A stretch of 64,000 nt of DNA from JBBKXJ01 sp037969395 (GTDB lineage: Bacteria; Pseudomonadota; Gammaproteobacteria; Pseudomonadales; JAUIET01). Location of the stretch: contig JBBKXJ010000018.1 in NCBI GenBank assembly GCA_037969395.1, forward strand, positions 81,665 through 145,664. Direction: 5' to 3'. Numbering within the stretch: the first letter of the stretch is position 1; each line of letters starts with the position of its first letter. The notes below the pieces were generated by a model. It worked only from the letters and a program-made list of their open reading frames with translations, did not search any database and was not told where the DNA came from. Shown here piece after piece: positions 18,293-27,794 of this stretch. Made by a program: the position numbers and the translations under genes.

Positions 18293-21199
18293 ATGTTGCA
18301 GCTACCGTATGCGCACATCCCCGAGCCGTTGCGCGACGCGCTAACACAATTCCTGCGGCGCTTGAATGAAAGCGCTGACGCGAATGTATTGCAAGACATC
18401 GTCGAGCATTTCAACCAGCTACCCGAGCAGGCACAGCAGCTCGCGCGCATTTGTGCCATCAGCCAGTTTGTAGCAGACAGTTGCGTCAGCCATCCTCACC
18501 TGCTGCTGGAACTATTCACATCTAGCGACCTGCAGCGGGATTACTCAGCAGATGAACTGCAGCTTAGGCTGCAGGCGAGCATCAACGCCGCAGAACAGCT
18601 GTCTGAAGAGGGTTTGGGGAAGATGCTGCGTGTGCTGCGGCGACGTGAGGTGATACGTTTTATCTGGCGTGACCTGAACCGCCTTAGCAGCTTGTCGCAA
18701 CTAACGCACGAACTAAGCTGGCTGGCGGATGCCTGTCTGCAAAACGGCCTGCACTATCTGCATACCAAGTGTTGTGAGCAATACGGCACACCGCACAGCG
18801 ACGTTACAGCGGCCACACAGCACCTGGTCGTAATAGGCATGGGTAAGCTGGGAGCGCACGAGCTTAATTTGTCGTCAGACATTGATTTAATGTTTGCCTA
18901 TCCGAGTGCGGGATCGACGCAGGGTGGCAGCAAAAGCATCAGCAATAATGAGTTCTTTACCCGCCTCGGGCAGCGTTTAATCAAACTGATCGATCAGCAG
19001 ACCGTGGACGGTTTCGTGTTTCGGGTCGATATGCGTCTGCGGCCGTATGGCCAGAGCGGCGCGTTGGCAATGAGCTTCGACGCGATGAGCGAGTATTACC
19101 AAAGCCAGGGCCGTGATTGGGAACGCTACGCGATGATCAAGGCGCGCATTGCGGCCGGCGACCACGTTGCCGGTTCACAGTTACTGCTTAGCTTGCGACC
19201 GTTCGTCTATCGCCGCTACATCGACTTCAGCGTGTTCGAATCGCTGCGCTCCATGAAAGCCATGATTGTGCGCGAGGTGGCACGCAAGAATCTGCGCGGC
19301 AATATCAAGCTGGGTGCCGGCGGTATCCGCGAAATTGAGTTTATTGTACAGGCGTTTCAATTACTGCGCGGCGGCCAGGACCCGGCCTTGCAAACGCGCG
19401 CCCTGCTTGCCGTTATGCCGGTGCTGCAGCGAGAGGGTTTGTTGTCTGCTGCTGCAGTTATGCAGTTGACCGAAGCCTATGAGTATCTGCGTAATGTTGA
19501 GCATGCCCTGCAAGCCATGGAGGATCGCCAGACGCAGGAGCTGCCGAGCACGAAGATTGACGGTTTGCGGCTGGCCTTTGCGCTGGGAAGCAACAGTTGG
19601 CAGGAGTTTTCTGACTGTCTGGCACAGCATCGCGACACAGTGAGCCAACACTTTAACGACACCATCGAACCCGCGTCCGAGCGCGAAGATGAGCAGGTCG
19701 AAGCCCAGGCAAAGTTATGGGAAGAGGTGTGGGATGCCGCTATCGATCAGGATGATGCGCTGGAGAAGCTAGGCGATGCCGGCTTTGTCGATGCCGATTC
19801 AGCCTGGCGCGCGCTGACCGATTTGCACGCCAGCGCGGCCCACATGCAGTCGATAGGAGTGGCCCGGCTCGACCTGTTAATGCCTTTGTTGCTGGCCCGT
19901 TGTGCCGAATGTAACAACCCGGATCAAACCCTGGTGCGGGTGTTGCCCCTGCTGCAGTCGGTATTGCGCCGCTCGGCTTATCTGTTATTGCTGACGGAAA
20001 ATCGGCAAGCGTTGCAGCATCTGGTTGAACTGTGCAGTGCCAGTCCGTGGATTGCCGAGCAGTTGGCCAAGCACCCGGCCTTGCTCGATGAGCTGCTCGA
20101 TGCCAGAACGCTGTTCCAGCCGCCCGACCGCGCCGAACTGCAGGCCAGTCTGCGTCAGCAAATGTTGCGCATTGACGAGCATGACGAGGAAGCGCAAATG
20201 GAGCAGCTGCGCTATTTTCGCATGTCTTACGGCCTGCGCGTCGCTGCCGCCGAGGTCAGTGGCGCACTGCCGTTAATGAAGGTCAGTGACTATTTAACCT
20301 TTATCGCCGAAGCGATTTTACAATACGTATTACAACTTGCCTGGCAGCAGTTGCTGCTTAAACACGGCCAGCCGCAAGACTGCGTCGAACCGGGCAAGCC
20401 GAATTTTATCATCGTTGCCTACGGTAAATTGGGCGGCATCGAACTGGGCCACAATTCAGACCTGGACCTGGTGTTCATCCACCAGGGTAATGCCACGGCG
20501 AAGACCGATGGCAAGCGACCGCTCGACAGCCTTACGCTTTACACGCGTTTGGGCCAACGCATCATCCATATTTTGAATACACGAACGGCGTTGGGCCAGC
20601 TGTATGAAGTGGATATGCGTTTGCGGCCGTCTGGCAATTCCGGGTTGTTGGTGAGTTCGGTAAAAGCGTTCGAAGACTATCAACTGCAGCGAGCCTGGAC
20701 CTGGGAGCATCAGGCGCTGGTACGCGCCCGCGTGGTGGTAGGTCCGGTGGTGCTGGCGGAGTGGTTTGAACAGTTTCGCCGGCGCGTTTTATGTCTGCAG
20801 CGCGACGCGGCGCAGTTGCGTGAAGACGTCAGCGCTATGCGCAAAAAAATGCGCGACAACTTGCTTACCGGTGTGCGTGATGGCGAATTTCACCTAAAAC
20901 ATAGCGCTGGTGCTATCGTCGATATTGAATTTATGGTGCAATACGTGGTGCTGCTGTGGTCTGCGCAGCATCCTGATCTATGCCTTTTTACTGATAACAT
21001 CAGAATACTTGAGGGCCTGGAGGCAGCCGAATTATTTAGTGCCGATGACGCAGAGCAATTGCGGGATGTCTATAAATCCTATCGGACTTGTTTGCACCGG
21101 CGCACGCTACAACAGGAATCCGCGTTGATCGATGCAACGCAATTGCAAAATGAACGCCAGGTTGTGCTGCAAAAATGGCACGAATTATTTGAGGAATGA
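18293..21199 (+). CDS. glnE: Bifunctional glutamine synthetase adenylyltransferase/deadenylase
   Basis: 968 residues with two nucleotidyltransferase halves: the N-terminal adenylyl-removing domain (GKLGAHELNLSSDIDLMF) and the C-terminal adenylylating domain (GKLGGIELGHNSDLDLVF), each with a PII-type regulatory linker. It switches glutamine synthetase activity in response to PII. ATG 18293 is preferred over TTG 18281. The gene is followed by ilvE and waaF, the order also seen in Pseudomonas. Confidence 0.96.
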   Translation: MLQLPYAHIPEPLRDALTQFLRRLNESADANVLQDIVEHFNQLPEQAQQLARICAISQFVADSCVSHPHLLLELFTSSDLQRDYSADELQLRLQASINAAEQLSEEGLGKMLRVLRRREVIRFIWRDLNRLSSLSQLTHELSWLADACLQNGLHYLHTKCCEQYGTPHSDVTAATQHLVVIGMGKLGAHELNLSSDIDLMFAYPSAGSTQGGSKSISNNEFFTRLGQRLIKLIDQQTVDGFVFRVDMRLRPYGQSGALAMSFDAMSEYYQSQGRDWERYAMIKARIAAGDHVAGSQLLLSLRPFVYRRYIDFSVFESLRSMKAMIVREVARKNLRGNIKLGAGGIREIEFIVQAFQLLRGGQDPALQTRALLAVMPVLQREGLLSAAAVMQLTEAYEYLRNVEHALQAMEDRQTQELPSTKIDGLRLAFALGSNSWQEFSDCLAQHRDTVSQHFNDTIEPASEREDEQVEAQAKLWEEVWDAAIDQDDALEKLGDAGFVDADSAWRALTDLHASAAHMQSIGVARLDLLMPLLLARCAECNNPDQTLVRVLPLLQSVLRRSAYLLLLTENRQALQHLVELCSASPWIAEQLAKHPALLDELLDARTLFQPPDRAELQASLRQQMLRIDEHDEEAQMEQLRYFRMSYGLRVAAAEVSGALPLMKVSDYLTFIAEAILQYVLQLAWQQLLLKHGQPQDCVEPGKPNFIIVAYGKLGGIELGHNSDLDLVFIHQGNATAKTDGKRPLDSLTLYTRLGQRIIHILNTRTALGQLYEVDMRLRPSGNSGLLVSSVKAFEDYQLQRAWTWEHQALVRARVVVGPVVLAEWFEQFRRRVLCLQRDAAQLREDVSAMRKKMRDNLLTGVRDGEFHLKHSAGAIVDIEFMVQYVVLLWSAQHPDLCLFTDNIRILEGLEAAELFSADDAEQLRDVYKSYRTCLHRRTLQQESALIDATQLQNERQVVLQKWHELFEE

Positions 21200-21217
21200 T
21201 TTTGAGGAGTACGATTT

Positions 21218-22150
21218 ATGTCTATGGCTGACCGCGATGGAGTTATCTGGTTTGACGGCAAGTTAGTGCCGTGGCGCGAAGCCAATGTACATGTGCTAAC
21301 CCACACGCTGCACTATGGCATGGGTGTATTTGAAGGCGTGCGTGCTTACAAGACCGAAGATCGCGGCACCTGTATTTTTGGGCTGCAAGAGCATACCAAT
21401 CGCCTGTTTAATTCGGCACACATCATGGGTATGAAAATACCGTTTAGCAAAGACGAGATTAACGCCGCGCAGCGTACCGTCGTTAAGGAAAACAAACTGC
21501 AGGAAGGCTATTTAAGGCCCATGTGCTTTTACGGCTCCGAGGGTATGGGCATACGCGCCGACAATCTCAGCGTGCATACCATTGTTGCCGCCTGGGAGTG
21601 GCCGCACTATATGTCACCCGAGGCGCAGGAAGCCGGCATTAAAGTGCGCACGTCGTCATACACTCGCCACCACGTTAATATTTCCATGTGCAAGGCCAAG
21701 GCAAATGGGCACTACATTAACTCCATGCTGGCGCTAAAAGAGGCACTCGATAGCGGCTGCGACGAAGCGCTTCTGTTAGACAACGAAGGCTATGTTGCCG
21801 AAGGCAGTGGCGAGAATATTTTTCTTGTACGCGGCAATCAAATCCACACGCCTGAACTCACTTCCTGTCTCGATGGTATTACCCGCCGCACTATTTTCGA
21901 ATTTGCTAATGAGCTTGGCCTGGAGGTAAAAGAGCGGCGCATTACTCGCGACGAAGTCTACATCGCCGACGAAGCGTTTTTTACCGGCACAGCGGTTGAA
22001 GTCGTACCGATACGCGAATTGGACGGTCGCCAGATCGGTGCCGGTCGGCGCGGCCCGATAACTGAAAAATTGCAAACCATGTATTTTGATCAGGTACGTG
22101 GCCGCCGCAGCGAACACCTGCAATGGCTGACTCCGGTTGACAACGATTAA
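21218..22150 (+). CDS. ilvE: Branched-chain amino acid aminotransferase
   Basis: A 310-residue class IV PLP aminotransferase for the last step of leucine, isoleucine and valine synthesis. Signatures: HTLHYGMGVFEGVRAY, the PLP lysine in CKAKANGHYINS, and EGSGENIFLV. TGAGGAG precedes ATG 21218 at a good distance. It starts 18 bp after glnE. Confidence 0.96.
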   Translation: MSMADRDGVIWFDGKLVPWREANVHVLTHTLHYGMGVFEGVRAYKTEDRGTCIFGLQEHTNRLFNSAHIMGMKIPFSKDEINAAQRTVVKENKLQEGYLRPMCFYGSEGMGIRADNLSVHTIVAAWEWPHYMSPEAQEAGIKVRTSSYTRHHVNISMCKAKANGHYINSMLALKEALDSGCDEALLLDNEGYVAEGSGENIFLVRGNQIHTPELTSCLDGITRRTIFEFANELGLEVKERRITRDEVYIADEAFFTGTAVEVVPIRELDGRQIGAGRRGPITEKLQTMYFDQVRGRRSEHLQWLTPVDND

Positions 22151-22165
22151 CGCACGCCTTTAAAA

Positions 22166-23194
22166 ATGACTAGCCCGCTGCTCATCATTGGCCCCTCCTG
22201 GGTCGGAGATATGATGATGTCGCAGGCCTTGTACCGCCTGCTCAATGCCGCTGATCCCGAGCGTCCCATCGACGTGCTGGCACCCGGCTGGAGCTTGCCG
22301 TTACTGGAGTTGATGCCTGAAGTGCGCCACGGCTGGGAAATGCCGCTCGGTCATGGCCAGCTGGAGTTGCTGGCGCGCTATCGCATGGCGCGTCAGCTGC
22401 GCCGGTCGGGATATGCGCAGGCCATTGTATTGCCTAACTCGTTTAAGTCAGCGCTGATTCCCTATTGGGCGAAAATTCCGAAGCGCACGGGCTGGCGCGG
22501 GGAGATGCGTTATCGCTTGCTGAACGACGTGCGCATGCTCGACAAGCAGGCGTATCCGCTCATGGTGCAGCGCTTTTTAGCGCTGGGACTCGAGCCCAAC
22601 GCCGCGCTGCCGCAACCGCTGCCAAATCCGTATATTGAGATCGATACCGCGCTGGTAACGCAGACGCTGGCAGACTACCAACTTAACACCGATAGGCCGA
22701 TAATCGCGCTCTGCCCTGGTGCCGAGTTCGGGCCCGCTAAACAGTGGCCTGAGGAATACTTCGCCGCGCTTGCGCAGCAGAAAATTGTCGACGGCTATCA
22801 GATTTTCCTGCTTGGCTCGGCTAACGATCAGGCAGTGGTGCAAGGCATAATCGAGCGCTTACCCGAAGCCGCGCAGCTGCATTGCAGCAACCTTGCCGGC
22901 AAAACTAAACTGGCAGAAGCCACCTTGTTGATGGCGGCTGCGGCAGCGGTGGTGTGCAACGATTCCGGCCTGCTGCATATCGCGGCCGCGCTCAACAAGC
23001 GGCTGATCGCCATTTATGGGTCCACGTCGCCAAACTTTACGCCGCCGTTGGCCGACCGTGTCGCTATTCAATCGTTGCCGGTTGATTGCGGACCATGCTT
23101 TCAACGCACCTGCCCACTGGAGCATTTGAAATGCCTGACCGGGGTAAAACCCGCACGCGTTATCGAAAGTCTGGACCAGTTGCTGGCAACCTAG
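22166..23194 (+). CDS. waaF: ADP-heptose:LPS heptosyltransferase II
   Basis: A 342-residue GT9 glycosyltransferase that adds the second heptose to the LPS inner core at the cytoplasmic face of the inner membrane. Signatures: IIGPSWVGDMMMSQALYRLL at the N-terminus, CPGAEFGPAKQWP, CNDSGLLHIAAALNKRLIAI and the terminal CFQRTCPLEHLKCLTG. It starts 15 bp after ilvE. It shows that the organism makes heptose-containing LPS. Confidence 0.95.
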   Translation: MTSPLLIIGPSWVGDMMMSQALYRLLNAADPERPIDVLAPGWSLPLLELMPEVRHGWEMPLGHGQLELLARYRMARQLRRSGYAQAIVLPNSFKSALIPYWAKIPKRTGWRGEMRYRLLNDVRMLDKQAYPLMVQRFLALGLEPNAALPQPLPNPYIEIDTALVTQTLADYQLNTDRPIIALCPGAEFGPAKQWPEEYFAALAQQKIVDGYQIFLLGSANDQAVVQGIIERLPEAAQLHCSNLAGKTKLAEATLLMAAAAAVVCNDSGLLHIAAALNKRLIAIYGSTSPNFTPPLADRVAIQSLPVDCGPCFQRTCPLEHLKCLTGVKPARVIESLDQLLAT

Positions 23195-23243
23195 ATTTGA
23201 AATTCAGGTTTAAAACTCAGAACTAAAGCCAGCCCTTAGAAAG

Positions 23244-24203
23244 CTATTGTGCTTTTAGTCTGACCTTACGTAGATCAACCGTCACCTTGCCGACTCTGCT
23301 TTGTGATCCTTCTACCTGCAAAGGTAAGCGGCTTTTGGGGTCGACAGAGATCACTATTGGTCCATTTAGGCCCAGGAATTCAAACGCCTCTTCTTCCGGT
23401 TCCGTACCCAACAGCTTGGTCGTTAGTTCGATTTGTAAGGTATTCAGTTTTGCAGTAACGGAGCGGGTGCCGCTGTAGTCGTTCAGACGATAATTGGCTT
23501 TGACCGGCTCGCTGCCGGTTACCGTCAGGGTCGCCGCGTACAGTTGCTTATCAGTAAAAACCGTGGTTGTCACTGCATCGCCAGCTTTGGCGAGCGCTTT
23601 GCTACTGGCAATTAACAGCAAAGCGGAAGGGTCGTGTACGGCTGCCGATCCGGCACTAACGGCTCTTAGCGGGATCAGTTGCTCGCTGGAAGTGCGCCAT
23701 TGTGCAGAGTCGAACTTCAGATCGCTGGACTGGGACTCCTTGCGTACCCGGTACACCGCGTTGCGCAGATATCGATACAATTTAAGCCGGGTATTCGACC
23801 CCGTGGTCATGCGCTCTCGTTGGTAGACGCGGAAGTCCCGCGGATCCATCCAGATGCGCATTTCGCCGCGATTGCTCATTAGTTCAGAGCGTATATGTAG
23901 CAGCGCCAGCGTGTCATTGAGCGGCTCAAGCGGTTGCTGCCGCTCGACTTTTAGCAGTTTTTTACGCGCTTTATCAGCGTCTATTGTGGATAGCTTAAAC
24001 TGTAGTTTGCCGCTGACAAACAGTTTGCTGGCCTGAAATTCCAGCTGTTGCCACGGTACTTCCACGCTGCTGGCGGGCACATTGTCACTGTGCGCGGGCA
24101 GCGCCGGTAGCAATACTGCGCTGGCGGCAAAACAGCAGCGCATAGCAATTAAAAATGAGCGCATTGCTGCGCTTTGTTGCCGGTTTCTGCGAGTACTATT
24201 CAT
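23244..24203 (-). CDS. Unrecognised exported protein, last gene of the ceramide operon
   Basis: 319 residues; I do not recognise the family. The N-terminus is basic then hydrophobic (MRSFLIAMRCCFAASAVLLP), consistent with a signal peptide cleaved near AHS, so it is probably periplasmic. The real start may be Met14. The rest looks beta-rich with many charged residues (WMDPRDFRVYQRERMT). It overlaps the upstream acyltransferase gene by 8 bp, so it belongs to that operon and may help handle or move the lipid product. That role is inference only. Confidence 0.6.
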   Translation of the reverse strand: MNSTRRNRQQSAAMRSFLIAMRCCFAASAVLLPALPAHSDNVPASSVEVPWQQLEFQASKLFVSGKLQFKLSTIDADKARKKLLKVERQQPLEPLNDTLALLHIRSELMSNRGEMRIWMDPRDFRVYQRERMTTGSNTRLKLYRYLRNAVYRVRKESQSSDLKFDSAQWRTSSEQLIPLRAVSAGSAAVHDPSALLLIASSKALAKAGDAVTTTVFTDKQLYAATLTVTGSEPVKANYRLNDYSGTRSVTAKLNTLQIELTTKLLGTEPEEEAFEFLGLNGPIVISVDPKSRLPLQVEGSQSRVGKVTVDLRKVRLKAQ

Positions 24204-25128
24204 AAGCTGTGCGCGGCCAGCGCCGTTTTAGACACATCCATTCGGTGGGAGTTGAGCGAATCCATGTTTCAAACAACAGGTTAAGGTCGCGGGTCATCTG
24301 CAGCGCTTTGTCATCAATCGACGCCGCTGCGTCCGGCGCACGAATTGGTTCGCTCAGCTCGACCCGATAGCGCATGCCTGGCAGGCGCTGCACATGCAGG
24401 GGCACAAGCTCGCAGTTATAGCGCAAGGCAAGTCTGGCCGGCGCGCTATTGGTCGCTGCGTCGACCGCAAAAAACGGCAGCAGTTCGCCGCTGTCCAGCC
24501 GTGTATCGACCGCTAAACCGATTGCCCGGCCAGCGCCAAGTTCACGCATTAACACGCGCATACTGCCGTCGCGTGGTGCCAGCTGGCATTGAAACGCCTG
24601 CCGTAGCCGCAGCAGTCTGGCGTTCAAAAAGGGGTTGGTTTCCGGTGCGTAGACCGTTGTAATCGGTATATCGTAATACGGTGCAATCAAGTTACACAGT
24701 TGCCAGGCGCCCACATGCGCGGTTACAAAAACGATGCCGTTACCGTTGCGCAATAATGGCGCGACTGCGTCAGCCGCGACGAATTCAATTCGCTGCGCGC
24801 GTTCGTCCCAGAGTCGCTCAAGCAATGCCAGTTCAACGACGGCAATACCCAAATGGCCAAACAGGTCTTTGGTCATGACCTTTATTTGCGCAGGCTCCCG
24901 AGTCGGGAATGCGACCGCAAGATTGTTGCGTACCGTCGCGGCTTTTGCGGTCATTGGGCCAATAGTGGCAAATAATCTTTCCGCGGTTCGTAGCGCAAGT
25001 GCGGGCGGCATGCGCTGCAGCAGCCAGAAACAACCTCCGAAGAAAGCATCTTCCAACCGCCATGCGGCACGCTGCAACGCAGGAAACCTGGCGCTCAAGC
25101 GTCGTGGAATAAGGTAGTGTTTGCTCAC
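24196..25128 (-). CDS. LpxL/HtrB-like acyltransferase with variant active site
   Basis: A 310-residue member of the lysophospholipid/lipid A late acyltransferase superfamily, with the N-terminal membrane anchor region and the family block NPFLNARLLRLRQAFQCQL. The catalytic HX4(D/E) motif reads HVGAWQ (His138, Gln143), so the usual acid is glutamine. It lies in a tight operon with a CerR-like reductase, a fatty acid hydroxylase and a second LpxL-like gene. It is not obviously a lipid A enzyme in this setting; N-acylation of a sphingoid base is a possibility, as is loss of activity. Confidence 0.82.
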   Translation of the reverse strand: MSKHYLIPRRLSARFPALQRAAWRLEDAFFGGCFWLLQRMPPALALRTAERLFATIGPMTAKAATVRNNLAVAFPTREPAQIKVMTKDLFGHLGIAVVELALLERLWDERAQRIEFVAADAVAPLLRNGNGIVFVTAHVGAWQLCNLIAPYYDIPITTVYAPETNPFLNARLLRLRQAFQCQLAPRDGSMRVLMRELGAGRAIGLAVDTRLDSGELLPFFAVDAATNSAPARLALRYNCELVPLHVQRLPGMRYRVELSEPIRAPDAAASIDDKALQMTRDLNLLFETWIRSTPTEWMCLKRRWPRTAYE

Positions 25129-25134
25129 GGCGAG

Positions 25135-25752
25135 CTATCTAAAAGTTCTGAACACTCGATCCCATAGCGGCGAGCTTACGCCGTAGCGGCCGCCCTCTGC
25201 GGAAAAGTGGTGCTGCAGATGATAAATTTTCAGGTAATGCAACGCGGGGTGGCGCATCGGAAAGTGATGGCAAGCGTAGTGCAGATAATCGTAGACCAGG
25301 TAGCCGATGATAAAGAACGCACAGAATGGTTCTATCCACGGCGCTGGAATGAACAGGCCAAACAGCAGCCACAGCAACGTCATAATAATCACCGCACCGG
25401 CCGGCGGCATGACCAGCCGAGTCTTGTCGTTTGGCGCATCATGATGGACGCCGTGAAATAAAAACACCAGATACTTGCCGACTCGGCTGCGCGCCGGAAA
25501 GTGAAATACGAAACGATGCAAACTATATTCCGCCAGGGTCCAGGTCGCAATCCCTGCTATCGCGACGACGGCAACCGCCGCGACCGATAAATTGTGTACT
25601 GCAAAGCTACGCCATAGCAGGAACGCAACGATTGGGCTCCAAAACGCCAGCGGCACAATAGGGTGCACGTGGGTAAGAGTTTCCATAAAATCGTTCTTAA
25701 ACAGCCGTATCGACTGTTGCTTGTTCTGCTGCATGGTCTGCTTCCGCGTCAT
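25135..25752 (-). CDS. FA2H/Scs7-like fatty acid 2-hydroxylase
   Basis: 205 residues, a di-iron membrane hydroxylase of the sterol desaturase/fatty acid hydroxylase superfamily. Histidine boxes appear in order: EYSLHRFVFH, HGVHHDAPNDKTRLVMPP, HYACHHFPMRHP and YHLQHHFSAEG, ending in GVSSPLWDRVFRTF. The second and last blocks closely follow yeast Scs7 and animal FA2H, which 2-hydroxylate the acyl chain of ceramides. Start may be Met7 (25734), which has GGAAG 6 nt upstream. Position between two acyltransferase genes, 6 bp from one, supports a role in the same lipid. Confidence 0.85.
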   Translation of the reverse strand: MTRKQTMQQNKQQSIRLFKNDFMETLTHVHPIVPLAFWSPIVAFLLWRSFAVHNLSVAAVAVVAIAGIATWTLAEYSLHRFVFHFPARSRVGKYLVFLFHGVHHDAPNDKTRLVMPPAGAVIIMTLLWLLFGLFIPAPWIEPFCAFFIIGYLVYDYLHYACHHFPMRHPALHYLKIYHLQHHFSAEGGRYGVSSPLWDRVFRTFR

Positions 25753-25773
25753 TGCTAATTTTTTAGCGTGTCG

Positions 25774-26766
25774 TTAGGTCGAACCGTCGTGACTTCCCGA
25801 AACGGCTGCAGCCGATGTTGTTACCGGCACTTTCTGCTTTGGCCACAGCCGTTTTGTGCATAGCCAGTCTTGTGGTCTCGCGCGAATCCAGTGTTCAAAC
25901 AGCGTATTGACCTTGCGCGCCATCTGCGTAGCCTGCGTCGTCGTATCAGCTTGCGGGTCGTCCGCTTGCACCGCCGGATGAAACGTTACCCGGTAGTGTG
26001 CCGTTCGCAAGCGCTCCACTTGCACAGGCACCAGCTGACAGCCATAACGCAGCGCCAGTTTCGCCGGCAACAGTGTAGTCGACATGTCCTCGCCAAAAAA
26101 GGGCAGCTGTTTACCGCTGTCGATGCGACGGTCCATCACCATGCCAATGGATTTACCCTGCTCAAGTGCCCGAAACAAGGTGCGCATACTGGCGTCGCGC
26201 GCCACCAGCTCGCAACCCAGCGTTTGCCGCTGCTTTACCAACAGTTTCTCAAACCAGGGATTGGCCGGCGGCGAATACAATGCCACAAATGGTGCCCCTG
26301 CTTTGACGATAGCGGCGCCTATTAACTCCCAGTTCGCCAGGTGGGCGGTTGCGATCACCATTGGACTTGCAGGGTTGCGAAAGGTTTCTATGTCACCGAG
26401 ATTGACGACCTCCATACGCGTGTCGGCCTCGGTGTGACAAATTCTTTCAAGATGAGCGTATTCGGCGAACACGGCACCTGCGTTGCCCCACACGCGCTGC
26501 ATCAGCATATCGATTTGCGCGCTGGATTTATCTGGCAATGCCTGGCGCAGATTGGCTTTTACGATAGCACTCTTTTTCTTGAACCGGGGGCCAAGCCAGC
26601 GGCCGAATCGGTTTCCCAGCGCCGCTGCGGTATCTACCGAGAGCATTCGCAGTAGCGCAAAAATGCTGCCGATAAATATAAAGTCAAGCAACCACAGAAG
26701 CCGCGACACGATGTTTGACTCAGCGGCGGCCTTGCGTACAGTGTTGCCAAAAATAAACTTTGCCAA
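25774..26766 (-). CDS. LpxL/HtrB-like acyltransferase
   Basis: 330 residues, paralogous to the protein encoded at 24196-25128. It has an N-terminal hydrophobic anchor (about 20-42), the catalytic HX4E motif in ATAHLANWE (His142, Glu147) and the family block NPWFEKLLVKQRQTLGCEL. This superfamily transfers acyl chains from acyl carrier protein to lipid A precursors. Encoded between a CerR-like reductase and a ceramide-type hydroxylase, it is the best local candidate for the N-acyltransferase that would make dihydroceramide, although a lipid A role cannot be excluded. Confidence 0.85.
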   Translation of the reverse strand: MAKFIFGNTVRKAAAESNIVSRLLWLLDFIFIGSIFALLRMLSVDTAAALGNRFGRWLGPRFKKKSAIVKANLRQALPDKSSAQIDMLMQRVWGNAGAVFAEYAHLERICHTEADTRMEVVNLGDIETFRNPASPMVIATAHLANWELIGAAIVKAGAPFVALYSPPANPWFEKLLVKQRQTLGCELVARDASMRTLFRALEQGKSIGMVMDRRIDSGKQLPFFGEDMSTTLLPAKLALRYGCQLVPVQVERLRTAHYRVTFHPAVQADDPQADTTTQATQMARKVNTLFEHWIRARPQDWLCTKRLWPKQKVPVTTSAAAVSGSHDGST

Positions 26767-26796
26767 AAACGACTCCGCTAATCGCAGAAAATAATG

Positions 26797-27762
26797 TTAG
26801 CGTACCCGCCTGTTACCGCGCTGGCTGACTTGAGTTAGCCAGTCGGGTGTACTTCGCAAGCCATCGGCAAGCTTCGTCGCCGGCCGCCAATTCAGCGCGG
26901 CTTGCAGCGCAGCGCCATCGCAGACCCAATCGGCGTGACGCAGTTCGCGCAACTTTGCCGGTGTCAACATGGGCGAGTAATGCAACAGCCGGGCTCCGGC
27001 GTTGTTCACGTTGGCGAACCCGTTCATTAGCCAGCCGGGCAGTGCAACCAGTCGCACCCGCCGCAGGCAGGCATGCTCAATGATTTCGGCAACGGTATGC
27101 CAGTTGTATCCATTCGGCGTGCCGTCATCCAGTGTATAAGTTTTTCCAGCACCTTGCTTGCTCTGCAGCCAGGCAAGCACCGCCTGACTTAAATCATCAA
27201 CAAACAGCAGAGAAAAACGTGCGTTGGCGCTGCCTGCCAGCGGCAACAGGCCGCGTGCCGCGAGGCGAAATAGCGGCAATAGCTCCTTGTCACCCGGACC
27301 ATACACTGCCGGTGGTCGCAGCACGGTCCATTTCACGCGGCGCGCTTCCTGCTGCAGCACCTGCTCGCCGCGCCGCTTGCTGGTCGCATAATACGAAAGC
27401 TGTGGTTCGCGTGCCGCCAGTGATGACATCAGCAGCAAGGCGGGAGGTTTAGTCGCGCTTTCCAGTACCGCCAGTAAGCTCCGGACGCCATCGACATTAA
27501 CGCGATCAAATTGCTGCTGCGTTGCGCCGCGTACGCTGCCGGCAAGATGAATAACCGCCGCCGCGTTTTCTGTCAGTCGCGCCAGGCTACTACGATCATC
27601 CAGGCTGCCCTGAATCAGCTCAACACCCTGTTGTTGCAAGGCCTGAGCAGCGACGGGTGAGCGCACTAGCGCGCGTATATGAAAACCGGCCGCCAACAAA
27701 TGACGACATAAATTGCGACCGAGAAAACCTGTGGCGCCAGTGACAGCAACTATGCTTTGCAT
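26797..27762 (-). CDS. cerR: CerR-like NAD(P)-dependent epimerase/reductase
   Basis: A 321-residue short-chain dehydrogenase of the extended (epimerase) type: Rossmann motif VTGATGFLGRNL, catalytic YATSK and RPPAVYGPGD. In Caulobacter a protein of this family (CerR), encoded beside spt, acts in ceramide synthesis by reducing the 3-oxo group. The downstream acyltransferase and hydroxylase genes support the same role here. Met16 (27762) is chosen as start because the longer reading to 27807 begins inside a strong hairpin. Confidence in the family is high, in the substrate moderate. Confidence 0.78.
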   Translation of the reverse strand: MQSIVAVTGATGFLGRNLCRHLLAAGFHIRALVRSPVAAQALQQQGVELIQGSLDDRSSLARLTENAAAVIHLAGSVRGATQQQFDRVNVDGVRSLLAVLESATKPPALLLMSSLAAREPQLSYYATSKRRGEQVLQQEARRVKWTVLRPPAVYGPGDKELLPLFRLAARGLLPLAGSANARFSLLFVDDLSQAVLAWLQSKQGAGKTYTLDDGTPNGYNWHTVAEIIEHACLRRVRLVALPGWLMNGFANVNNAGARLLHYSPMLTPAKLRELRHADWVCDGAALQAALNWRPATKLADGLRSTPDWLTQVSQRGNRRVR

Positions 27763-27794
27763 GCTTTCGCGGGTTGCTCTACTAACAGTAGGGT

